Assembly (NCBI RefSeq): GCF_000214175.1
Contig: NC_015564.1
Coordinates: 2,356,001-2,420,000, forward strand
DNA length: 64,000 bases
Direction: 5' to 3'
Source of the DNA: Hoyosella subflava DQS3-9A1
GTDB taxonomy: Bacteria > Actinomycetota > Actinomycetes > Mycobacteriales > Mycobacteriaceae
This document shows, piece after piece, positions 1-8,294 of the stretch. The notes beneath the pieces are model-generated. The model did no database searches. It was not told the origin of the DNA and saw only the letters and a program-made list of their open reading frames with translations. The first letter of the stretch is position 1; each line of letters starts with the position of its first letter. The position numbers were made by a program, and so were the translations under genes.

Positions 1-647
1 GCTAGCTTTTTCGCCTCCCGGCCGACGAATGCAGCGACGCCGCGTTTCGTGGCAGCAGTCGCTTTCTGCAGGCTCCCGCTGTCGTAAGGCGGCTGCGGAT
101 CGTACTCAATTACTAGCTGCGCGGCACGGGCAACGTCGTCCCCCGCGATTCTTCCGACCAGCCATAGGGCAAGGTCGATGCCTGCTGAGACGCCGGCTCC
201 AGTGACGATCTTTCCGGTGTGCACTATCCGCTCGTCGTTAATGGCTTGTGCCCCAAGTCCTTTGAGCACGGACATCTCCGACCAATGCGTAGTCGCGGGC
301 TTCCCATCGAGCAGGCCGGCGGCGGCCAGCACCACCGACCCGGTGCAGACCGACGCGGTCCATTGCGTGGTTTCGTGCACACGCCGCATCCACTCCAGTA
401 ACTGCTGGTTCTTTGCGATGGTGCCACTCGCAGCTCCGGACCCACCGATCAATACGATGTCCGGCGCGGGAGTTTCGTCGAAGGAATGCGTGGCTGCCAT
501 GACAAAGACGCCGCTGTCGGCGATCACGGGCCCAGGCTCGGTCCATACGAAACGCAACTCAGCTCCAGGGATGCAACGTAGCACCTCGTACGGGCCGACG
601 ATGTCAAGCGCGGTCATACCGGGGTACACCACGATCGCGATCTGCAT
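1..647 (-). CDS. DJ-1/PfpI family protein, isonitrile hydratase-like (partial)
   Basis: The gene is cut by the left window edge; its ATG is at 645-647. The visible 215 residues have the DJ-1/PfpI fold: an opening strand with VVYPGMTALDIVGPYEV and a nucleophile-elbow cysteine in SVCTGSVVLAAAGLLDG followed by ATTHW. This arrangement is typical of isonitrile hydratase (InhA-type) proteins, some of which hydrate isonitriles to formamides. The substrate here is inference, because many family members are uncharacterised. It begins 9 bp after the GlxA-type regulator, whose N-terminal half has the same fold. The two are probably co-transcribed with the upstream amine oxidase gene. Confidence 0.88.
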   Translation of the reverse strand, partial: MQIAIVVYPGMTALDIVGPYEVLRCIPGAELRFVWTEPGPVIADSGVFVMAATHSFDETPAPDIVLIGGSGAASGTIAKNQQLLEWMRRVHETTQWTASVCTGSVVLAAAGLLDGKPATTHWSEMSVLKGLGAQAINDERIVHTGKIVTGAGVSAGIDLALWLVGRIAGDDVARAAQLVIEYDPQPPYDSGSLQKATAATKRGVAAFVGREAKKL

Positions 648-656
648 GCTTGCTCC

Positions 657-1652
657 TCACGAAACTTTTGGTTTGGTCTGAAAGTGCTGCCGGTACCGGC
701 CGGGTGTTGTTGCTGCGCGTCGGGCGAATGCCCGGTGCAGGGTCTCCGGGCGCCCGAACCCTACTTGGGTCGCGATCGCGGGAATAAGCAGATCGGTGGT
801 TTCGAGAAGGACTTTCGCCGCTTCGACCCGCAACGATTCGACGAGAACCGCTGGCGTGACCCCAACTTCCTTGCGGAACAAGCGGGCGAAGTTCCGTGGG
901 CTCATGTCTACGCGTGACGCAAGAGTTTCGACGGACAGGTCTTCCGCCAGATGATCGGGCAGCCAGCGCTGCAATTTCACCAGTGCTGGCGTGCGCGCGG
1001 GAGGATTGCGCATGTGCATACTGAACTGCGACTGCCCGCCGGGGCGGCGGAGGAAGACCACGAGCCAGCTCGCCACTTGATGTGCGATCTCAGAACCGCA
1101 GTCGTCCTCGACCAATGCCAGTGCCAGGTCAATGCCAGCGGTGACGCCAGCTGACGTCCACCGGTCGCGGTCGCGAACGTAGATGGCGTCGGCCTCGACA
1201 TCTATGGCTGGATGGTCAGTTTGTAGTTGCCCGCATACGGCCCAGTGTGTGGTCGCCCGATAACCGTCGAGCAGGCCCGCACGGGCGAGGATCGCCGCAC
1301 CTGAGCACACCGAGGTGGTGCGCCTCGTGGTGGCCGAAATAGTCTGAAGGTCTTCAATCGCGGCTGGATGATCGTCGGCGAAGGAATAAACACCGAGACC
1401 TCCGGCCACGAGTAGCGTGTCGATTCCAGACTGCTGCGATGCGTCCGTGAGCGAAGCGTCCACACCGATGCTGATGCCGCTCTCCGTCCGCACTGTCTTG
1501 CCGCTCGGCGACGCGAGCATAACCGTGTAGCCGGGGTTCGAGCCCAGCAACGATGCGGTCCTAAAGACATCCGTTGGGCCTGCGATGTCGAGCAGGTTGC
1601 AGCCGTCGAAGACAACGACAACGACCTCACGGAAATCGCGTGAACACCGCAC
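657..1652 (-). CDS. GlxA family transcriptional regulator (DJ-1/PfpI sensor plus AraC HTH)
   Basis: 331 residues. The N-terminal DJ-1/PfpI-like domain (about 10-180) contains FDGCNLLDIAGPTDVF and the elbow SVCSGAAILARAGLLDG. The C-terminal AraC-type double helix-turn-helix (about 225-325) contains MSPRNFARLFRKEVGVTPA and ATQVGFGRPETLHRAFARR. Family members sense small amines or nitrogen compounds with the amidase-like domain and activate neighbouring catabolic genes; the ligand is not evident here. The annotated start is a GTG with a weak ribosome site, so a slightly later start is possible. It sits between an amine oxidase gene (81 bp upstream) and a DJ-1/PfpI gene (9 bp downstream), all on one strand, which suggests local control of an amine-related operon. 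Confidence 0.9.
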   Translation of the reverse strand: MRCSRDFREVVVVVFDGCNLLDIAGPTDVFRTASLLGSNPGYTVMLASPSGKTVRTESGISIGVDASLTDASQQSGIDTLLVAGGLGVYSFADDHPAAIEDLQTISATTRRTTSVCSGAAILARAGLLDGYRATTHWAVCGQLQTDHPAIDVEADAIYVRDRDRWTSAGVTAGIDLALALVEDDCGSEIAHQVASWLVVFLRRPGGQSQFSMHMRNPPARTPALVKLQRWLPDHLAEDLSVETLASRVDMSPRNFARLFRKEVGVTPAVLVESLRVEAAKVLLETTDLLIPAIATQVGFGRPETLHRAFARRAATTPGRYRQHFQTKPKVS

Positions 1653-1733
1653 TCATTGATCGTTTCCTGAAAGACGGTTGGCGGCAAGGACAAGTAACTG
1701 ACGATTTCAGCCCCAGCAGGAGGCGGGGGGTCA

Positions 1734-3086
1734 TCAAAGCACCGCGAGAATCTCGTCCGCGGTTTGGTAGCCCGAACGGACTGCGCCTTCCATATAGCCG
1801 TTCCATTCGATGGCGTGCTCTGCCCCCGCCCAGTGCAGTCGCCCGACGGGTTTGCGAAGGACCTCCCCGTAGCTGGTCCACACGCCGGGTGCGAAGTGGG
1901 CACCATAGCAGCCGCGCGTGAATTCCTCTGCACTCCAATCTTTCTCCACGTAGTCGGTTGGATCGGCGGCTTCCGGACCGAAGTACCGGACAAAGCTGTC
2001 AAGAACACCGGCACGCCGCTCGTCTATGGGCAGGCGCTGCCAATGGCGAGCTTCGCTTCCTTCGACAAACCCCATCAGGATGCCCACTTCGCCGCCGGGC
2101 GGTGAGACGTCGAATGTCACTTTCACTGGTCCCTGGTCCGAGATCGCTTGCCCGTTCAAGCCTTGCTTGCGCCAGAAAGGTGTCGGATAGACCGCGAAGT
2201 TCTTGATGACGGTCCCCGCCGGGAGTTTCTGCGTGAGCTGGTCCCGCCAGGCGGGAAGCGCTGGTTCGTAGTGCAGGCGACCCGCCAGCGTTGGCGGAAG
2301 TGTGATGAGGACGCGCCGCGCGGAGTGCGTCTCGCCGGATCGTGTCCGGACGGTGACGCCCGTGCCGGCTTGCGAAACGTCGGCGACCTCGGCGCCCAAA
2401 CGGACGTCGAGGCCCGCCGCGAGGTGCTGCGCCACCAGCACCGAGCCTCCGACTACGCGGTCCTTCTGTGCACCCTGGTCGACGGAGATTAGAGTTTCGA
2501 GATCCCTGTTGCTTACGGTGTAGAAGAGCGCATGGAGGAGTGAGATATCGGCCGAGTCAGCTGAGAAGATCGCCTCCGCGGCAAGGCGGAAGTAGGCACG
2601 GCCACTTGGTGTCCGCAGGTTTCGGCGCACCCACGACTCGTAGGTCTGTCCGTCGAGGCTACCCGCCTCCGGGTGCAGCCAAGGTGCGGCGGGGTCGACG
2701 GTGCGCGCAAGGCGGCCGAATCGGATCAGGCCCTGAAGCAGGTCAGCGAGCGCGATCGGGTTGAGTTTTGGAATGGCCCCTTTCTTTGGGGCGAGGTGAG
2801 CCTTCTTGCCGAGAAGATGGAGAAGCAGCTTGCCTTCATCGTTCCAGGTTCGGAAGGTTTCGAGACCGAGTTCTTCCACCAGGGCGTACATTTCGGTGTG
2901 GCCTTCGCCCAGCCACGTGCCACCGAGTTCGATCGGATGCCCTTGAACTACACCACCTTCGGTGCGGCCGCCCACACGGTCTCGCGCTTCTAACACTCGC
3001 ACGGACTTACCCACGTCCACGAGCTTGCGCGCCGCGCTCAGTCCGGAGAGTCCTGCGCCTACAACGATGACGTCGACGTCGTGCAT
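1734..3086 (-). CDS. Flavin-dependent amine oxidase
   Basis: 450 residues, normal for bacterial monoamine-oxidase-like enzymes. The N-terminal FAD-binding Rossmann motif is VVGAGLSGLSAARKL, followed by the ELGGTWLG segment that contacts the flavin. The C-terminal second FAD signature contains RLHWAGAEHAIEWNGYMEGA. Such enzymes oxidise primary or polyamines to aldehydes with release of ammonia and H2O2. The substrate is unknown. It heads a minus-strand transcription unit with the GlxA-type regulator and the DJ-1/PfpI protein, and is divergent from the iron transporter operon. Confidence 0.9.
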   Translation of the reverse strand: MHDVDVIVVGAGLSGLSAARKLVDVGKSVRVLEARDRVGGRTEGGVVQGHPIELGGTWLGEGHTEMYALVEELGLETFRTWNDEGKLLLHLLGKKAHLAPKKGAIPKLNPIALADLLQGLIRFGRLARTVDPAAPWLHPEAGSLDGQTYESWVRRNLRTPSGRAYFRLAAEAIFSADSADISLLHALFYTVSNRDLETLISVDQGAQKDRVVGGSVLVAQHLAAGLDVRLGAEVADVSQAGTGVTVRTRSGETHSARRVLITLPPTLAGRLHYEPALPAWRDQLTQKLPAGTVIKNFAVYPTPFWRKQGLNGQAISDQGPVKVTFDVSPPGGEVGILMGFVEGSEARHWQRLPIDERRAGVLDSFVRYFGPEAADPTDYVEKDWSAEEFTRGCYGAHFAPGVWTSYGEVLRKPVGRLHWAGAEHAIEWNGYMEGAVRSGYQTADEILAVL

Positions 3087-3184
3087 GCGTTCTCCTCATC
3101 AAGTCAGTCGTATGACTGAGTTGCCCCAAGGGTAAGGTCATCCGCCCGAACCCCACCAGAGTCCTTTACGGCTCGCACGCGCGA

Positions 3185-3254
3185 GATTTACTCAAGAAAC
3201 CATCGATCTCCTCGGTTTGTTTCTTACGGGCATTGATGGTTTCTTGAGGAAATC
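3185..3254. repeat. Long imperfect inverted repeat in divergent intergenic region
   Basis: Arms at 3185-3207 and 3232-3254 (23 bp each, 2 mismatches) flank a 24-nt loop. The core arm begins CTCAAGAAACCATC. It lies between the amine oxidase gene and the iron transporter operon, roughly 100 bp upstream of the amine oxidase start. There is no T-tract, so a terminator is unlikely. It could be an operator for a dimeric regulator, an mRNA leader hairpin, or a small repeat element. Confidence 0.6.
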
Positions 3255-3296
3255 TGCAGAAGCGCGCGTGAACGCCGCATGACGCGCTACCGGCAC

Positions 3297-3315
3297 TTAG
3301 GTTAGGCTCACTTCA
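3297..3315 (+). promoter_or_regulatory. DtxR/IdeR iron box
   Basis: The 19-mer TTAGGTTAGGCTCACTTCA matches the DtxR/IdeR consensus TTAGGTTAGGCTAACCTAA at 16 of 19 positions. It lies about 105 bp upstream of the siderophore-binding lipoprotein gene. In actinobacteria the Fe2+-bound regulator occupies such boxes and represses uptake genes when iron is sufficient. The regulator gene is not in the window. Confidence 0.85.
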
Positions 3316-3420
3316 TGCTAAGGTTCTCCCGCTTCCTCGCGCGCACCTTTTGATCGCTGTCTGCGGATCTGCGCTCGGGTGGCGCATTGATCCTGGACGA
3401 AGCAGAAGGCACTGACGATT

Positions 3421-4470
3421 ATGAGCATTTCCGCAGGACGAATTGGCATCTTGGTGCTCGCCGCAGCACTAGCGAGCGCACTGGTGGCATGTGGGCAATC
3501 TGAAGCTGTAGATAGCGGCGCCGCCGCATCAAATGGAGAGGGCACGACGATCTACCCGCTCGTCCTCGATAACTGCGGCAGGAAAGTAACCATCGACGCC
3601 GCACCGCAGCGGGTGGTCTCGCTTGACCAGGGATCGACTGAGATCTTGCTGTCCCTGGGGCTCGCCGAACGGGTGGTGGGCACTGCGTCGTGGACGGATC
3701 CAATCCGTGAGAATCTCGCGGAAGCGAATGCGTCGGTCCCGCGACTCGCAGACAACGCTCCATCCTACGAGGTCGTGCTTGGTGCAGATCCGGATTTCGT
3801 GACGGCGTCGTTCGGCCGGCATTTCGCACAGGGCGGCGTGGCCGATCGTGACCGTTTCGAAGAAACCGGCATGGAAACATACCTCTCTCCCACCGACTGT
3901 GATAACGGCGTGAGCATCAACGGCGGTGGCAAGCGCACCACCCCGCTGACGATGGACGCGCTGTATCAGGAGATCCGCGAGCTCGCGGCCGTGTTCGACG
4001 TCAGCACGCGGGGCGAGGAACTGATCGACGAGTTGAAGAGCCGCGAGACCGCCGCGCTCGCAGGTATCGGGGCAGCGGATGTCTCGCTGGCGTTCTGGTT
4101 CGCCGATACCAAGAGCCCCTATGTGGCCGGTGGCCTCGGTTCGCCGAACCTGCTCGCGACCTACGTCGGTGCCGAGAACGCGTTCTCTGACCTGACGGAC
4201 GACTGGGCGCCCGTCGGCTGGGAGACTGTGGTGGAACGCAACCCCGATGTCCTGGTGCTTGGTGATTTGTTGCGCAACCGCTTCCCCGGAGATCTCCTGG
4301 TAGAAAAGGCAGCGTTCCTCGAATCAGATCCCCTCACAAAGAACCTTGATGCGGTACGCAATGGGCACTACATCGAACTGCACGGCGCGGAAATGAATCC
4401 TTCCATTCGGACCGTTGATGGCCTCGAGAAACTCGCCGCGGGGCTCCGCGACCTGAAGGTGCCGTCTTGA
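3421..4470 (+). CDS. Iron-siderophore ABC transporter substrate-binding lipoprotein
   Basis: 349 residues with a lipoprotein signal peptide ending in lipobox LVAC-G around residue 24, so the mature protein should be anchored to the outer face of the membrane. It has the helical-backbone (class III) periplasmic-binding fold of FecB/FhuD proteins, with the typical early motif RVVSLDQGSTEILLSLGLAE and a C-terminal VVERNPDVLVLGD segment. It captures Fe3+-siderophore complexes. The ATG follows AGAAGG with about 11 nt spacing. It is the first gene of a three-gene operon and overlaps the permease gene by 4 bp. The upstream iron box implies repression by DtxR/IdeR. Confidence 0.92.
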   Translation: MSISAGRIGILVLAAALASALVACGQSEAVDSGAAASNGEGTTIYPLVLDNCGRKVTIDAAPQRVVSLDQGSTEILLSLGLAERVVGTASWTDPIRENLAEANASVPRLADNAPSYEVVLGADPDFVTASFGRHFAQGGVADRDRFEETGMETYLSPTDCDNGVSINGGGKRTTPLTMDALYQEIRELAAVFDVSTRGEELIDELKSRETAALAGIGAADVSLAFWFADTKSPYVAGGLGSPNLLATYVGAENAFSDLTDDWAPVGWETVVERNPDVLVLGDLLRNRFPGDLLVEKAAFLESDPLTKNLDAVRNGHYIELHGAEMNPSIRTVDGLEKLAAGLRDLKVPS

Positions 4471-5534
4471 CCCTTAAACTCAGGCCCGCTGAAACCGGCG
4501 GTCGCGCACCGGTCCAGCGGCCGTGGGTACTCGGTGCCATGATCGCGTGCGCGGGAGTCTGCGTGCTCGTACTGTCGTTCCTCGTCGCGATCACGCTAGG
4601 ACCGGCAGACGTGTCGATGGTCAATGTCCGTGATGTCCTGCTGAATCACGCAGGGCTCGCAGACATCCCGGTGCGGCCGACTAAGAACGCGATCGTGTGG
4701 GAGGAACGTCTCCCCCGCGCGCTAGTGGCCGCTGCATGCGGTGCCGGACTCGGTTTGTGCGGCGTCATCATGCAGTCCCTCCTTCGGAACCCGCTCGCTG
4801 ATCCGTTTATTCTGGGGATCTCATCGGGGGCGTCGACAGGTGCCGTGATCGTTGGCGTGCTTGGTGTCGGAGGGATGGCGCTCGGTTTGTCCGGCGGGGC
4901 ATTCATCGGCTCGCTCATCGCGTTCGGGTTGGTGCTGCTCCTCGCGCGGCTGTCCGGCGGCAGTAACGACCGTGTCATTCTCGCGGGTGTGGCGAGTACT
5001 CAATTGTTTTCGGCTCTCACATCGTTCGTCATTTTCGCGTTCGCCGACTCAGACGAGACCCGCGGCGTGATGTTCTGGCTGCTCGGCTCGCTCGAAGGCG
5101 TTCGATGGAACGACGTGGTGCTGTGCACCGTCATTGTGCTCCTCGGCGCCGCCATATGCTTGCACTACGCATACGTTCTTGACGCCTTCGCCTTCGGTGA
5201 AGATGTCGCTGCGTCCCTTGGTATCTCCGTCACGAAGGTCCGGCTGCTACTTCTCGTCGTGACCGCACTCATCACTGCGACTCTGGTCAGCGTCGCCGGT
5301 GCGATCGGTTTCGTAGGGCTCGTGCTCCCCCACGCAGCTCGGCTTCTGGTGGGCTCCCGGCACAGTCGGCTGATTCCCGCGACCGCTGTCATGGGGGCCG
5401 TGTTTATGGTGTGGGTGGACGCCATCTCCCGGGTGGCCTTCGCTCCCACACCGCTGCCGGTAGGTGTCGGCACCGCCCTAGTTGGTGTTCCCGTGTTCAT
5501 CGTCATTCTGTCTCGGCGTAGGAGGGCCGTATGA
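4467..5534 (+). CDS. FecCD-type iron ABC transporter permease
   Basis: 355 residues, strongly hydrophobic, about ten membrane helices. It carries the FecCD signature region RNPLADPFILGISSGAS and the GAIGFVGLVLPHAARLL loop that contacts the ATPase. Members form the homodimeric channel of siderophore and vitamin B12 importers. The start is a TTG overlapping the upstream stop codon (TTGA), and the gene overlaps the ATPase gene by ATGA, so translation is coupled across the operon. Confidence 0.93.
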   Translation: MTLKLRPAETGGRAPVQRPWVLGAMIACAGVCVLVLSFLVAITLGPADVSMVNVRDVLLNHAGLADIPVRPTKNAIVWEERLPRALVAAACGAGLGLCGVIMQSLLRNPLADPFILGISSGASTGAVIVGVLGVGGMALGLSGGAFIGSLIAFGLVLLLARLSGGSNDRVILAGVASTQLFSALTSFVIFAFADSDETRGVMFWLLGSLEGVRWNDVVLCTVIVLLGAAICLHYAYVLDAFAFGEDVAASLGISVTKVRLLLLVVTALITATLVSVAGAIGFVGLVLPHAARLLVGSRHSRLIPATAVMGAVFMVWVDAISRVAFAPTPLPVGVGTALVGVPVFIVILSRRRRAV

Positions 5535-6316
5535 CATTGCACGCCGAAACCGTCACCTGGAATCGTGGCGGCTCGCTGATCGTCGACGGCGTGACGGTCA
5601 CACCGGCACAGGGCGCGACGGTAGGTCTGCTCGGTCCTAACGGGTCCGGGAAGTCCTCGCTCCTCCGCCTCCTGAATGGAGTCGTTCGCCCGACCACCGG
5701 TGTCGTGACACTCGACGGACACGACCTAACGACGTTGCGGCGCAGAGACATCGCGCGTGCCGTCGCAGTCGTGAGCCAGCACGCGGACACGGAAGTTGAC
5801 ATCGCGGTTCGCGATGTGGTGCGTCTGGGACGAATCCCGCACCGCGGAACGTTTGGTGGTGACCCGGCGACCGACGACGCGGCCGTGAGCGCCGCGCTCG
5901 AGCACACGTGTCTCACGTCGAAGGCAGATCGGTTGTGGCACACGCTGTCCGGTGGTGAGAAGCAGCGGGTCCAGATCGCCCGCGCTCTCGCACAGAATCC
6001 GCGTGAACTGTTGCTGGACGAGCCTACGAACCACCTCGATATCCACCATCAACTGGAGTTACTGGCGCTCGTCGCTCGGCTGCCCGTCACGAGCGTGATC
6101 GCCCTTCACGACCTCAACCTTGCCGCAATGTTCTGCGACGATGTGATCGTGCTAAAGGATGGGCGAGTTGTCGCCGGCGGCAAGCCCGCCGAAGTCCTGA
6201 CGTCCGAGCTAATCGCCGCCGTCTACAACGTGTGCGCCGAGGTTATCGTCGACGACGCGAGAAGACGTCTGTCCATACTGTTCGAGCCAGGCCCCGTTCC
6301 GGTTATCGCGCGTTGA
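5531..6316 (+). CDS. Iron-siderophore ABC transporter ATP-binding protein
   Basis: 261 residues with Walker A GPNGSGKSS (about 36-44), Q-loop VVSQHADTEVDIAV, ABC signature LSGGEKQR, Walker B LLLDEPTNHLDIH and switch histidine ALHDLNLA. It belongs to the FecE/FhuC family that powers ferric-siderophore import. It is the last gene of the iron operon, starting with an ATGA overlap on the permease stop. A region of gene debris follows it. Confidence 0.94.
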   Translation: MTLHAETVTWNRGGSLIVDGVTVTPAQGATVGLLGPNGSGKSSLLRLLNGVVRPTTGVVTLDGHDLTTLRRRDIARAVAVVSQHADTEVDIAVRDVVRLGRIPHRGTFGGDPATDDAAVSAALEHTCLTSKADRLWHTLSGGEKQRVQIARALAQNPRELLLDEPTNHLDIHHQLELLALVARLPVTSVIALHDLNLAAMFCDDVIVLKDGRVVAGGKPAEVLTSELIAAVYNVCAEVIVDDARRRLSILFEPGPVPVIAR

Positions 6317-6327
6317 TGCTCCGGCTA

Positions 6328-6453
6328 CTATGCCTTCAGACCAACAGGCGCAATGCGGCATCTAACTGACGAGGCCATCTGGACCATCGCGATCCCGGCC
6401 GCCCCCACAGTTGCTGCGAGAGTCCGCCGGTTGCCGGTATGAGAAGCGTGCAT
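6328..6453 (-). pseudogene. Remnant of MFS exporter N-terminus (duplicate of the gene at 33732-35318)
   Basis: A 41-codon frame starts at the CAT at 6451-6453. Its first 21 residues, beginning MHASHTGNRRTLAATV, match the N-terminus of the intact MFS protein encoded at 35318 at 19 of 21 positions. After residue 21 the similarity stops and the frame ends at 6328. The upstream flanks also match: 6460-6479 is identical to 35325-35344. With the VOC remnant 180 bp to the right, this is a deleted copy of the locus at 35.3-36.9 kb. The secreted-protein gene present there is missing here. Confidence 0.75.
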
Positions 6454-6633
6454 GCTGAACTCGATTCATCCGACTGGCACAGAATCTAGGGTCGAACGTG
6501 GCGCGGTTACCTACGGTGAAACCGGAGGCGCCAAATTTTTCCGAATATGTGCGAATTCAGGCCGTAAACTGTCCGCTACGGGGCGCAGGATGAGATCAGC
6601 AGTTCATCAACGAGGAAGGTGGTAAGAATAAGA

Positions 6634-6996
6634 ATGAGTGCGCCTGATCGTTACATTCCTGGAGTGCCGTGCTGGGCCGATACGAATCAGCCAGATCGCG
6701 CCGCCGCGGCGCGGTTCTACAGCAAGCTATTCGGCTGGCAATGCGAGAACGTAATGTCGGCCGATGCTGAATCGCAGTACCTCGTCGGCCGTCTCAGCGG
6801 CGGTGACGTTGCCGCGATCACGGGCTTCCCGGACGACGGCTCGCAGAAGCCCGCGCTACAGCAGCGAGGGCGGTCGAGCTCGGCGGCACAATTATCCTCC
6901 CGCCGACCGACGCCCCCCTGGGTACGGATGTCTGTGGTGCAGGACCCCGCTGGAGCGGTGTTCGGCGCGAACCTACTCGTCCCCGAAAATTCCTGA
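6634..6996 (+). pseudogene. Internally deleted two-domain VOC protein (CFP30B-like) with compensating frameshifts
   Basis: The first 60 or so residues closely follow the intact paralogue at 36052-36903 (SxPDRYIPGVPCW at the N-terminus, FGWQCE, GRLxGGDVAAIT). The last 25 also match (WVRMSVVQDPAGAVFGANL). About 160 internal residues are gone. Between the two conserved parts the DNA encodes AVELGGTIILPPTDAP in a different frame, so the deletion changed the frame and an extra C in the C-run near 6917 restored it. The result is an open but chimeric 120-residue frame lacking most of both VOC modules, so metal-site formation is unlikely. The ATG at 6634 is the homologous start; GAGGAAGG precedes it. 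It overlaps the GNAT gene by 1 bp (TGATG), so it may persist as a translated leader. Confidence 0.75.
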
Positions 6997-7574
6997 TGTC
7001 CAGAGTCTTTGACGTTCGTCCAGCTGTTGTCTTCGATGATGTGCGGGCGCTTGTTGGGCCGAAGCGTCCCGATGCGAATGTGTGTTGGTGCCTGAGTTAC
7101 CGAGTGCCCTCGAAGCTCAACAACGAGCTACGCGGCCCGGCGCGCGGGGAGTATGCCGAGGGGCTCGTGCGCAATGGGCCTCCCCCGGGCGTCCTCGCGT
7201 ATGACGGCGACACCCCCGTGGGCTGGGCAGCGGTCGCTCCGCGCGCCGACACTGCCTTCGCCCGCAATCGGAAAATTCCGCATGTGGATGAATTGCCAGT
7301 GTGGTCGCTTTGGTGCATCCGCGTCCGGCCGGGACACCGTGGACAGGGCGTTTCACACGCGCTGATTGCCGGTGCAGCAGATTTCGCCCGCCAGAGCGGC
7401 GCCCCGGCGATCGAAGCTTATCCACTGGATAATCAAGGCGAAAAGGTAGACCTGACGATGGCGTATCCCGGACTCCGAAAAAACTTCGAGGCCGCGGGAT
7501 TCACCTATGTTGCCGACACGGACTCTGTCCTGAGCGGCTTCTCCCGCGTACTGATGCGGCTCAGCCTAAGCTGA
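6996..7574 (+). CDS. GNAT family N-acetyltransferase
   Basis: 192 residues. The acetyl-CoA pyrophosphate-binding loop is visible as RVRPGHRGQGVSHALI (motif A, Q/RxxGxG/A), preceded by the WSLWCIRV strand and followed by AIEAYPLDN. The acceptor substrate cannot be read from sequence. The start ATG overlaps the stop of the VOC remnant (TGATG). Its 3' end overlaps the convergent SDR gene by 9 bp. Confidence 0.85.
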   Translation: MSRVFDVRPAVVFDDVRALVGPKRPDANVCWCLSYRVPSKLNNELRGPARGEYAEGLVRNGPPPGVLAYDGDTPVGWAAVAPRADTAFARNRKIPHVDELPVWSLWCIRVRPGHRGQGVSHALIAGAADFARQSGAPAIEAYPLDNQGEKVDLTMAYPGLRKNFEAAGFTYVADTDSVLSGFSRVLMRLSLS

Positions 7575-8225
7575 CACCGCCACTGAATTGCCAACGTAGT
7601 CAGCGCTTTCCGCAGCCTCGGCGATTGCGGAGGCGACGGTCGCTCGTGGTACTGACCATGACGCCACCTCGCCGGAGGAGGAAACGTGGGGAGTTCCGCT
7701 CGATGGGTTGTCGTTCAGGTGGACGGGCTGAACGACAACCCAATCGAGCCCACTCGATCGCACCATCGCCTCCTGCTTCGCATGGTCCGCGATCTGCGGC
7801 TTGATGAGCATGGCAAAGAAGAGCCGATCGAGCCAGCGCAGCTTTCCCGCCGTATCTCCAACCCCAAATGAGCTCTGGACAATGAGTTTCGAAACGCCAT
7901 GAGCGCGCATCGACTCGATCAGGTTGCGTGTCCCGATTGAACGCACTTCCAGCACAGAGTGTTTCGGGCCGAGTAAACGCACCCTCATCGGGTTCTCGCT
8001 AATCCCCAAGGTAACGACAACGGCGTCCTGACCCTTCACAGCGTCACGCACAAACTCTGAATCAGTGACGTCGCCATCGACCGCCCGAAGCGAACCATTG
8101 GTGCCCGAGGTGGTGAGGTCGCTAGCGTGCCGAGCAAGTGCAGTGACCGAATGGCCCCGTGCCAGCAACTCAGCCACGACAGCACGTCCTGAGCCACCGG
8201 TGGCACCAGCTACCAAAATGTTCAT
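7566..8225 (-). CDS. NAD(P)-binding SDR family oxidoreductase (NmrA-like, atypical)
   Basis: 219 residues from the chosen ATG at 8223-8225, which has a strong ribosome site (GGAGGA about 8 nt upstream); an upstream in-frame ATG at 8285 would add 20 basic residues and lacks support. The dinucleotide-binding motif is LVAGATGGSGRAVVAELL, with TALARHASDL for the adenine ribose and DGDVTD downstream. The canonical SDR YxxxK is not obvious, as in the atypical a5/NmrA-like group, where members act as quinone or flavin reductases or redox sensors. It is divergent from an AraC-type regulator gene that probably controls it. Confidence 0.85.
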   Translation of the reverse strand: MNILVAGATGGSGRAVVAELLARGHSVTALARHASDLTTSGTNGSLRAVDGDVTDSEFVRDAVKGQDAVVVTLGISENPMRVRLLGPKHSVLEVRSIGTRNLIESMRAHGVSKLIVQSSFGVGDTAGKLRWLDRLFFAMLIKPQIADHAKQEAMVRSSGLDWVVVQPVHLNDNPSSGTPHVSSSGEVASWSVPRATVASAIAEAAESADYVGNSVAVSA

Positions 8226-8294
8226 GATGATCTTCCTCCATAGTCTTTGCCGGCGTTGTCGTCGACTGTTGTTCGATACGTCCACGCTATCCAG

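Noticed and set aside
178-681. 167-codon + strand frame at the left edge
   Set aside because: Antisense to a DJ-1/PfpI gene whose frame has clear motifs and runs off the window.
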